Source of the DNA: an uncultured Bacteroidales bacterium
GTDB taxonomy: Bacteria; Bacteroidota; Bacteroidia; Bacteroidales; UBA932
DNA: 5,240 nt
Assembly: GCA_945874815.1 (NCBI GenBank)
Contig: CAMCIE010000125.1
Span: 1 to 5,240 of the forward strand
Direction: 5' to 3'
Shown here piece after piece: positions 1-5,240 of the stretch. How positions within the stretch are numbered: the stretch's first letter is position 1; each line of letters begins with the position of its first letter. The position numbers and the translations under genes are program-made. The notes under the pieces were generated by a model. The model saw only the letters and a list, made by a program, of their open reading frames with translations, did no database searches and was not told the DNA's origin.

Positions 1-690
1 CAGCAGCAGCAACAGGAGGTCCATTACCGCCGCCAGGAATGAGAAATCCTGGAAATTGAGCAATGTCTTATCCAGACCATCGTCAGCAAACACCTCAATA
101 GCATGTTTCAGATACTCTGACAAGTTTCCTTCATCCTTGAGAGGAACTCTCTCATCCACACGGGGGTGTCGCTTGACAGTTGTATATATTCCGCTCTCCA
201 TGTTGACAAGGAGAATCACCAGGGCCTCTCTGTAATTGTAATAGTTGTAATAACTCCTGATAATGGACTGGCGGCTGATCCTTTCCTCGTCTATATGAAC
301 CACCTCCGTCATATCCCTGTGGGTTCCCTCGCAACGGATGCCTTCGGTGAAAGACCAGTTCCTTTGGCCTCCGCATCGTATTATGCGCAATGACCCGTCA
401 GGATGCCTCCATGAATACTGCACCTCGGAAACCTTTCCTTCGATCATTCTCGAAAGGTTGTCAGAGAGCAAGGCATCGGCATCCTCGTCTATGCCTGCGT
501 GCCATAATTCATATATTTTTTCGGGATCGAGTACTTCCGGGCAGCCCAGAAGCTCTCTCATGATTGTGTCACCAAACATCCTTGGCTTCTGACCCTCAAC
601 CAATTCCAACGCCCAGACTCCTATTTCAAGGTCCTTCATCACGTCGGATGCAGCCAGAGTCATTCCAAGTTTTTCAGATTGTCCAGTCAT
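1..690 (-). CDS. PAS-domain sensor protein, N-terminal 230 residues (C-terminus beyond left edge)
   Basis: An open frame runs on the minus strand from ATG at 690 to the window edge without a stop, so the gene is partial. Residues about 22-130 read as a PAS fold of the PAS_3 type. The core has YSWRHPDGSLRIIRCGG at 92-108 and ends in a PAC-like GTHRDMTEV at 122-130. A second region (about 143-224) starts with a tyrosine-rich SYYNYYNYR and continues with VNMESGIYT. It resembles the sensory units that follow PAS domains in multidomain signalling proteins. There is no membrane segment in the visible part, so it is probably cytoplasmic. The output domain (histidine kinase, GGDEF or other) is not in the window and cannot be named. 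The first ATG is chosen because it lies 30 bases downstream of a TAATTTTG box; Met10 (663) is an alternative start. The gene is divergent from the lipoprotein operon. Confidence 0.8.
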   Translation of the reverse strand, partial: MTGQSEKLGMTLAASDVMKDLEIGVWALELVEGQKPRMFGDTIMRELLGCPEVLDPEKIYELWHAGIDEDADALLSDNLSRMIEGKVSEVQYSWRHPDGSLRIIRCGGQRNWSFTEGIRCEGTHRDMTEVVHIDEERISRQSIIRSYYNYYNYREALVILLVNMESGIYTTVKRHPRVDERVPLKDEGNLSEYLKHAIEVFADDGLDKTLLNFQDFSFLAAVMDLLLLLL

Positions 691-719
691 ATAATCAGAT
701 AATCGTGTTTAAAAGTGTA

Positions 720-727
720 CAAAATTA
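720..727 (-). promoter_or_regulatory. Bacteroidota -7 promoter element (TAATTTTG) for the PAS gene
   Basis: Read on the minus strand, 727 to 720 is TAATTTTG, an exact match to the Bacteroidota -7 consensus TAnnTTTG. At the expected -33 distance (about 747-751) there is only a GTTTC sequence, a partial match to TTTG. A true TTTG at 745-742 sits too close, with a 14-base gap. Transcription would start near 714, leaving a leader of about 24 bases before the ATG at 690. Confidence 0.55.
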
Positions 728-770
728 GTCTTTTTTCATCACAAAAGAAACAGGTTATTTAAAAAAATTC

Positions 771-778
771 TAATTTTG
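771..778 (+). promoter_or_regulatory. Bacteroidota -7 promoter element (TAATTTTG) for the lipoprotein-flippase operon
   Basis: TAATTTTG on the plus strand matches TAnnTTTG exactly. No TTTG is found on this strand at the usual -33 distance, where the sequence is the A-rich 747-752 segment. The promoter is therefore weak, activator-dependent, or recognised mainly through the -7 box. Transcription would begin near 784, giving a leader of about 44 bases. Confidence 0.55.
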
Positions 779-783
779 CAGCC

Positions 784-801
784 TTATTGGATTATTGGAT
801 T
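784..801 (+). repeat. Tandem 8-base repeat in the lipoprotein leader
   Basis: ATTGGATT occurs twice head to tail (786-793 and 794-801), and with the preceding TT the period of 8 extends over 18 bases. It sits at or just after the predicted transcription start. A similar 8-base-period motif, GATTATCTGATTAT, lies in the leader of the divergent PAS gene (minus strand 704-691). It could be a binding site for a regulator or chance in AT-rich sequence. Confidence 0.5.
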
Positions 802-816
802 GTGGTGGAGAATAAA

Positions 817-831
817 ATGAAAGTTTTATGA
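817..831 (+). other. Possible 4-codon leader ORF (MKVL) overlapping the lipoprotein start
   Basis: ATG AAA GTT TTA TGA encodes Met-Lys-Val-Leu. It ends in a TGA that overlaps the lipoprotein ATG at 828 as ATGA. The purine-rich GGTGGAG (804-810 region) stands six bases before the ATG at 817, a normal Shine-Dalgarno distance, but 17 bases before 828, which is too far. This could indicate reinitiation, or it could be incidental because Bacteroidota rarely depend on Shine-Dalgarno pairing. It is too short to have coding statistics. Confidence 0.25.
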
Positions 832-2741
832 AAAAATCAATTGTTGTTTCTTTGTTGATGATTGCGGGCCTTGTATCCTGCAACGACTTGAGAAAGCCGG
901 ATAACTTTAAGACAAAAGATGTAATAGATTATGAGCTCAGATGGGTTGAGGCCATCGGCTCAGTCGATCCGGAACAGACCTGGGAGGCAAGTACTCCTGC
1001 AAGCATAGAGATCAGGGATGCCGGCAATGCGACCATCAGCATCTATTCACTCGGAGAGGCAAGACGTGTGCTGCTCGCACGCGAAGAAGTATCTTCGTCT
1101 GCTACAATCGAGTTCAATATCCCCGGCGGTCTTGAATATGGTCTGGCCATTTGCAGCGAGAGCGCAGAGGGAACTGTTTGGCAGTCAGTCAGCAACGCCT
1201 CACTCCAGAGCGGCAAGGCAAGCGTTAGCTTTGCAAGCCTTGGCACTAAGGCCGATGCTGCACCCATGACGGAAGAAAAGAAGAAGGTTCTCACCGCTGA
1301 GACCCTCGTTGACCCGAGAACTGGCAGGAATGCAAAAATCTATGGTTACACATCCTTCCCTGCATGGCTGTGGCGTGATATAAACATGGCCATTCCTGAA
1401 GACCAGTCAGCAACAAATAACGGGCAGATTACCAATTTCGAGCTCCAGTCAAACGGAATATTCTATATTTCAGCAATATACGGTGCCACTGGAAACCAGT
1501 CTGCAGAGGTAGGTTATTACTATTACGACCCTGCTGCTCCCGGCAACATCACTTTCATTCCGCTCATCAATGCATTGAAGTATGACTATTTCTATGATAA
1601 TCAGGAATATACCGCTGACAACGCACTTCCTAAAGTCATGTGGGCAGACAAGAGCTGGAAATGGACTCCTGCAAATTTCTGCTATTATGACAAGATAGGA
1701 GGAATGGCAAGCAACAGTTTTGCGACAAGGACAGGTGACGACCAGTACAACACCCTGGATATTGAAAGGCAGTTTGGCAATGAAGATCCTTCTTTGAGCG
1801 GCATCGCACAGATCAAGGGTCTTACCTTCCAGGTGGATGCTCCTGTTGGAAATATGGTGGGTTTCTATTGCAAGAAGGACAACACTAAGCCGAACCACAC
1901 TACAATTTCAATGAACGGCGGAAAGAACAGGGCAGCCATAAAGGTGTATGACGGATTCCGTTTCATCGGACTTGAAGACGGTTCATCCGACAGTGCGAAG
2001 GAACCGGATTGCAACGATATCGCTTTTGTTATGGTTCCCGGCAATGACGGTGTCCTTCCGGGCCTTCTCCTTCCGTTCATCAAGGATATCACTGAGGACA
2101 AGTACTACAATGGAGACGGTTCCTTAACCGAAACGCCTAAATTCGACTCAGCTACCCATGGAAAGGAAGAGGGATATGAGGAACTTGCCAGCCAGAGCGC
2201 TGATATCTGGACCATTGCATTCGAGGATATGGTCAATAGTGAGGAGGCGGATTTCGATTTCAATGATGTCGTTCTTGCACTCAAGCCTGTTTATACCGGG
2301 AAAGGAAAGAATGAAGGCATTTACGAAGTAATGCTATGCGCTACAGGCGGAAGCGTAAGTTCAACTCTTTTCTATGGCGAAGAACGTCTCGGAGAAGTTC
2401 ATGAACTGCTCGGCAGCGTTGAAAACGGCAAGAATGTGATTGCCAATACATATATGCAGAAGTATGCTGTCAAGAAAATTCATGAGATTCCATTCCATAA
2501 AGGAGACAAGATTGAAGATTTGGCAAGGTCATTCAAGCTTGTGGTCGGCCAGAATGTGATTACTGTTCCTGAAAAAGGCGAGATTCCGAAGGCGCTCCTT
2601 ATTTCTGGTTTCTGGTCATGGCCTAAGGAGAACGTCAGCATTACCGAAGCCTATCCTCGCTTCAGGGAATATGCAACATCACAGAAGCAGAATCAGGACT
2701 GGTACAAGAAACCAGTAGAAGATAAAATCATCAACTTCTGA
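828..2741 (+). CDS. LruC-domain (DUF4842-type) lipoprotein, 637 aa
   Basis: The start is fixed by a lipoprotein signal peptide: Lys2-Lys3, a hydrophobic stretch, and lipobox LVSC with Cys18 as the likely lipidated residue. Asp20 and the following charged residues suit surface or outer-membrane anchoring in Bacteroidota, though no clear export signal is seen. Residues about 37-140 form a probable beta-sandwich starting with VDPEQTWEAS, a segment typical of this family. Two acidic motifs follow: LEDG at 382-385 with CNDIAF at 395-400, and FEDM at 465-468 with DFDFNDVV at 475-482. They resemble the DUF4114/LruC ND-V motif, which may bind metal. The C-terminus has the family-typical GFWSWPKENV (594-603) followed by AYPRF. 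The family is named after a Leptospira lipoprotein, and its molecular role is not known. The gene is first in an apparent operon with the flippase. The family call is from remembered motifs, not a search. Confidence 0.85.
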   Translation: MKKSIVVSLLMIAGLVSCNDLRKPDNFKTKDVIDYELRWVEAIGSVDPEQTWEASTPASIEIRDAGNATISIYSLGEARRVLLAREEVSSSATIEFNIPGGLEYGLAICSESAEGTVWQSVSNASLQSGKASVSFASLGTKADAAPMTEEKKKVLTAETLVDPRTGRNAKIYGYTSFPAWLWRDINMAIPEDQSATNNGQITNFELQSNGIFYISAIYGATGNQSAEVGYYYYDPAAPGNITFIPLINALKYDYFYDNQEYTADNALPKVMWADKSWKWTPANFCYYDKIGGMASNSFATRTGDDQYNTLDIERQFGNEDPSLSGIAQIKGLTFQVDAPVGNMVGFYCKKDNTKPNHTTISMNGGKNRAAIKVYDGFRFIGLEDGSSDSAKEPDCNDIAFVMVPGNDGVLPGLLLPFIKDITEDKYYNGDGSLTETPKFDSATHGKEEGYEELASQSADIWTIAFEDMVNSEEADFDFNDVVLALKPVYTGKGKNEGIYEVMLCATGGSVSSTLFYGEERLGEVHELLGSVENGKNVIANTYMQKYAVKKIHEIPFHKGDKIEDLARSFKLVVGQNVITVPEKGEIPKALLISGFWSWPKENVSITEAYPRFREYATSQKQNQDWYKKPVEDKIINF

Positions 2742-2803
2742 TAAGGTTTGACAACATACTGGGCAAGCTGAAAAGCACCAAGGTCCTTCAGAATTATTCC
2801 TAC

Positions 2804-3985
2804 ATGTCAGCGCTCAATATCGTGAGCGCGCTTGTAGGATTTCTGATTTATCCCTATGTCATCAGGGTCCTCGGTGCAGAACAGTATGGTCTGTATGCGT
2901 TCCTTCTTGCCGTAGCGATGTATTTCCAGGACATCATCGATTTCGGCTTCGACTCCCCTTGTACTAAAAGGGTTGCCCTTGATTCGGAAGACAAAGGTAA
3001 GCTCAGTCAGATTGTTTCGACAGTATTGTTCTGCAAATTGCTTCTGATTGTCCTGTCCGTTGCCGTTGCCCTTCCGATAATCCTGGCCATTCCCCTTCTG
3101 AGGAACAACATATTGATTTTTGCGGTTATCTTTATCCAGAATCTCTACAAGACTTTCTATCCTCAGTGGTATTATCTCGGAACCAAGAACATGAAGTTCA
3201 GTTCCATCCTTCAGGCAGTAATCCGAGTCAGCCAGATTCCGCTGATTCTGCTATTTGTGAAAGATGCCGGCGACCTGATGGTCTATGCCCTGATTGTCAG
3301 CGGTACGATGTTCATCGGCAGTCTTGTCGGAGGAGCGAACGTGCTGATGGAAGGCATCCGCATCGTCGGGGTCAGTTTCAGTCAGATGAAGGAATATTAT
3401 AAAGAGGCTTCGCCGTTTTTCGTAACCACCATTTCCGGACGCGTCAAGGAGAAGACTCTGACGGCAGTCATCGGAGCTTGCTTCGGCATGAGGGATGTGG
3501 CCATTTATGACCTCGCGAACAAGATTATCCAGATACCGAAGTTGCTCCTCAACTCGATAAACGCCGCACTTTTCCCTGAGGTTGTCGCCAAGGCCACGAC
3601 GGAAAGGGTTAACAAGATTCTCAGATATGAGCGTCTTATTTCCCTTGCAACGATTCTGTGCATTGTTATTTTCGGTTACCCTGCAACGCTGATTCTTGGC
3701 GGCAAGGACATGGTTGCTGCCTATCCTGTCGCTCTGATTCTGTCCCTGACCATATATTTCATGCTCATCACAGGCGCCTACCTGCAATTTGTTTTCGTGG
3801 CTCGCGGAGGATACCGTTATGTTGCAATCAATCAGGTGATTGCGCTGGCGACTTGCCTGGTATTCTGCTGCATAGGCATGGTTGTCTGGCCTTCCGTCTG
3901 GTCCGTCGCCCTGTCCCTGACCCTTTCCTGTGCCGGTGAGGTGCTTTATTGCCGAATCATCACCAAACGCCACTTCACAGACTAG
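2804..3985 (+). CDS. Wzx-like polysaccharide (lipid-linked oligosaccharide) flippase
   Basis: This 393-residue polytopic protein has about 12 hydrophobic helices and belongs to the MATE-like Wzx/polysaccharide synthesis family (PF01943 type). The N-terminal signature is LIYPYVIRVLGAEQYGLYAF (residues 14-33), followed by DIIDFGF (43-49) and QWYYLG (about 121-126). Such proteins move undecaprenyl-linked sugar units across the inner membrane for surface glycan assembly. The coordinates use the first ATG, but this probably truncates the protein. The open frame continues upstream to 2726, and codons 2741-2803 encode an amphipathic segment ending LKSTKVLQNYSYM, which looks like the conserved cytosolic N-terminus of the family. 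Only CTG (2738, 2759) or ATA (2741, 2756) are available there as starts, since no in-frame ATG, GTG or TTG exists. ATA at 2741 would share one base with the lipoprotein stop. Full length would then be about 414 residues, nearer the family norm. No promoter or terminator separates it from the lipoprotein gene. Confidence 0.85.
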   Translation: MSALNIVSALVGFLIYPYVIRVLGAEQYGLYAFLLAVAMYFQDIIDFGFDSPCTKRVALDSEDKGKLSQIVSTVLFCKLLLIVLSVAVALPIILAIPLLRNNILIFAVIFIQNLYKTFYPQWYYLGTKNMKFSSILQAVIRVSQIPLILLFVKDAGDLMVYALIVSGTMFIGSLVGGANVLMEGIRIVGVSFSQMKEYYKEASPFFVTTISGRVKEKTLTAVIGACFGMRDVAIYDLANKIIQIPKLLLNSINAALFPEVVAKATTERVNKILRYERLISLATILCIVIFGYPATLILGGKDMVAAYPVALILSLTIYFMLITGAYLQFVFVARGGYRYVAINQVIALATCLVFCCIGMVVWPSVWSVALSLTLSCAGEVLYCRIITKRHFTD

Positions 3986-4020
3986 GTTTCTGTGTTGCAT
4001 TTGCATGTCCGGGATGCTGA

Positions 4021-4034
4021 AATTTCCGGAAATT
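4021..4034. repeat. Perfect 14-bp palindrome (AATTTCCGGAAATT) upstream of purB
   Basis: AATTTCCGGAAATT equals its own reverse complement over all 14 bases with no loop, which argues for a protein-binding site rather than a hairpin. Its right end is three bases from the TATCTTTG -7 box, so it covers the spacer between the -33 and -7 positions, where a repressor could block transcription. It does not resemble the enterobacterial PurR site. Confidence 0.5.
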
Positions 4035-4037
4035 ATA

Positions 4038-4045
4038 TATCTTTG
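4038..4045 (+). promoter_or_regulatory. Bacteroidota -7 promoter element (TATCTTTG) for purB
   Basis: TATCTTTG matches TAnnTTTG exactly and sits 23 bases before the purB ATG, giving a leader of roughly 19 bases. No TTTG is present at the -33 distance (about 4014-4018). The box suggests that purB is transcribed independently of the flippase operon, although read-through is possible because no terminator is visible between them. Confidence 0.55.
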
Positions 4046-4068
4046 CGGGCGAAAAAACAATATTGAAC

Positions 4069-5240
4069 ATGGATAGTCATTCACTTTTGGCAGTTTCGCC
4101 TATCGACGGCAGGTATGCCCGTCAGACAGAACCACTTAGGGAGTATTTCAGCGAATATGCGCTCATCCGCTACAGGGTACGCGTCGAGATTGAGTATTTC
4201 ATTGCCCTGTGCAATATTCCTCTTCCTCAGCTCGCTGATTTCGACAAGAGTAAATTTGAATTCCTCAGGGACATATACAGAAACATGACTCCTGAAGACG
4301 CAGCCAAGGTGAAAGACATAGAAAAGGTGACAAATCACGACGTCAAGGCTGTGGAGTATTTCATCAAAGACCGCTTCAAAGAAGCTGGGCTTTGCAAATG
4401 GAGCGAATTCATCCATTTCGGCCTCACATCACAGGACATCAACAACACTTCCGTTCCGCTCTCCCTCAAGGAAGCGATCGAGGGTAGCTTCATGCCTTTG
4501 CTCAACGAGGTACTCGGCACCATCAAGACGATGGCGGAGCAATGGAAGGACATCCCCATGCTGGCAAAGACACATGGCCAGCCGGCCTCTCCGACAAGGG
4601 TAGGAAAGGAAATGAACGTTTATGCCGTACGTATTGAGGAACAGCTCAGGCAGTTCGCCCTTCTGACCTATCCTGCAAAGTTCGGAGGTGCCACTGGAAA
4701 CATGAATGCGCACAAGGTTGCCTATCCGGGAATCGACTGGATCGGTTTCGGAAATGAGTTCGTGGCGTCACTTGGCCTCAAGAGGTCCTTCCCTACCACT
4801 CAGATTGAGCATTACGACAATCTTGCAGCCATTTTCGACTGCCTCCGCCGCATCAACATCATCCTTATTGATTTTGCGCGTGACATCTGGACATATATTT
4901 CAATGGAGTATTTCCGCCAGAAGGTAAAAGCCGGCGAGGTGGGTTCTTCCGCAATGCCTCACAAAGTGAATCCGATTGATTTTGAGAATGCTGAAGGAAA
5001 CCTCGGAATGGCTGATGCCATTTTCACACATCTTTCGATGAAACTTCCTATTTCACGTCTGCAGCGCGACCTTACCGACTCAACGGTGCTCAGGAATGTG
5101 GGCATGCCTCTGGCTCATTCGATGATTGCCCTCAATTCCTTGAAGAAGGGTCTTGGCAAGCTGATTCTCAACGAGGATGCCATCAGGGCTGACCTGGACA
5201 GGAACTGGGCTGTGGTTGCAGAGGCCATCCAGACCATCCT
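4069..5240 (+). CDS. purB: Adenylosuccinate lyase (PurB), C-terminus beyond right edge
   Basis: PurB catalyses two purine steps: release of fumarate from SAICAR to give AICAR, and from adenylosuccinate to give AMP. It is a cytosolic homotetramer of the fumarase/aspartase superfamily. The visible 390 residues align from memory, without gaps of note, to the roughly 456-residue E. coli-type enzyme. They begin LLAVSPIDGRYA at 6-17. Conserved elements are TNHDVKAVEYF (88-98), HFGLTSQDINN (116-126), THGQPASPT (168-176, His169 being the expected general acid) and the superfamily signature GSSAMPHKVNP (292-302), which carries the catalytic serine on the mobile loop. LQRDLTDSTVLRN follows. About 65 residues should be missing at the end. 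The start at 4069 fits the family N-terminus and the nearby -7 box. There is no sign of degradation; this is an ordinary housekeeping gene with no evident functional tie to the upstream flippase. Confidence 0.97.
   Translation, partial: MDSHSLLAVSPIDGRYARQTEPLREYFSEYALIRYRVRVEIEYFIALCNIPLPQLADFDKSKFEFLRDIYRNMTPEDAAKVKDIEKVTNHDVKAVEYFIKDRFKEAGLCKWSEFIHFGLTSQDINNTSVPLSLKEAIEGSFMPLLNEVLGTIKTMAEQWKDIPMLAKTHGQPASPTRVGKEMNVYAVRIEEQLRQFALLTYPAKFGGATGNMNAHKVAYPGIDWIGFGNEFVASLGLKRSFPTTQIEHYDNLAAIFDCLRRINIILIDFARDIWTYISMEYFRQKVKAGEVGSSAMPHKVNPIDFENAEGNLGMADAIFTHLSMKLPISRLQRDLTDSTVLRNVGMPLAHSMIALNSLKKGLGKLILNEDAIRADLDRNWAVVAEAIQTI

Noticed and set aside
152..376. 74-codon minus-strand open frame within the PAS gene
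   Set aside because: It overlaps the PAS coding frame on the same strand in another frame. Its composition is low-complexity and the PAS frame is clearly the coding one.
691..827. Small RNA or riboswitch in the divergent intergenic region
   Set aside because: Each leader is under 50 bases, AT-rich and without a stable stem or known riboswitch core.
1470..1898. 142-codon minus-strand open frame inside the lipoprotein gene
   Set aside because: It is a shadow of the plus-strand gene, with no family features and no promoter.
2721..2760. Programmed frameshift fusing the lipoprotein to the flippase
   Set aside because: A -1 shift would be needed within 2726-2738, and no slippery heptamer is seen there. 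The lipoprotein already ends with a family-typical C-terminus.
3986..4034. Intrinsic terminator after the flippase
   Set aside because: The only strong symmetry is a loopless palindrome with no T-tract after it. The TGCATTTGCA stretch is too short and has no U-run.
3251..4084. 277-codon minus-strand open frame opposite the flippase
   Set aside because: It is antisense to a clear membrane-protein gene. Its translation is rich in His, Asp, Asn and Gln with no recognisable domain, as expected from the complement of hydrophobic codons. It also runs across the purB promoter.

Overview
The window looks like a piece of a Bacteroidales chromosome (Prevotella/Alistipes-like Bacteroidota). The evidence is a LruC/DUF4842-type lipoprotein with a Bacteroidota-style N-terminus, intergenic regions carrying the Bacteroidota -7 promoter element TAnnTTTG rather than sigma70 boxes, few recognisable Shine-Dalgarno sequences, and an adenylosuccinate lyase of the long E. 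coli-like class. Genus-level placement is not possible from this sequence alone.

Layout. (i) 1-690, minus strand: the N-terminal 230 residues of a PAS-domain sensor protein; its output domain lies beyond the left edge. (ii) 691-827: a compact divergent intergenic region with back-to-back TAATTTTG -7 boxes, a related GATTATnnGATT motif in both leaders, and a possible four-codon leader ORF that overlaps the start of the next gene. (iii) 828-2741, plus: a 637-residue lipoprotein of the LruC-domain family. (iv) About 2741/2804-3985, plus: a Wzx-like polysaccharide flippase, whose reading frame abuts or overlaps the lipoprotein stop with no terminator or promoter between them, so the two probably form one operon. 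(v) 3986-4068: a short intergenic region with a perfect 14-bp palindrome directly upstream of a TATCTTTG -7 box. (vi) 4069 to the right edge, plus: purB, adenylosuccinate lyase, lacking its C-terminus.

How the genes may work together. The lipoprotein and flippase look co-transcribed, and their promoter region is shared with the divergent PAS sensor. A sensor-linked envelope module (surface lipoprotein plus glycan-lipid export) is therefore a reasonable but unproven reading. No glycosyltransferase or polymerase is visible, so the flippase is an orphan within this window. purB is housekeeping purine biosynthesis and appears to have its own promoter. I see no RNA genes, mobile elements, CRISPR arrays or clear intrinsic terminators. 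All component protein families are known. The less ordinary points are the divergent regulatory region, the apparently non-ATG start of the flippase, and the palindrome in front of purB.
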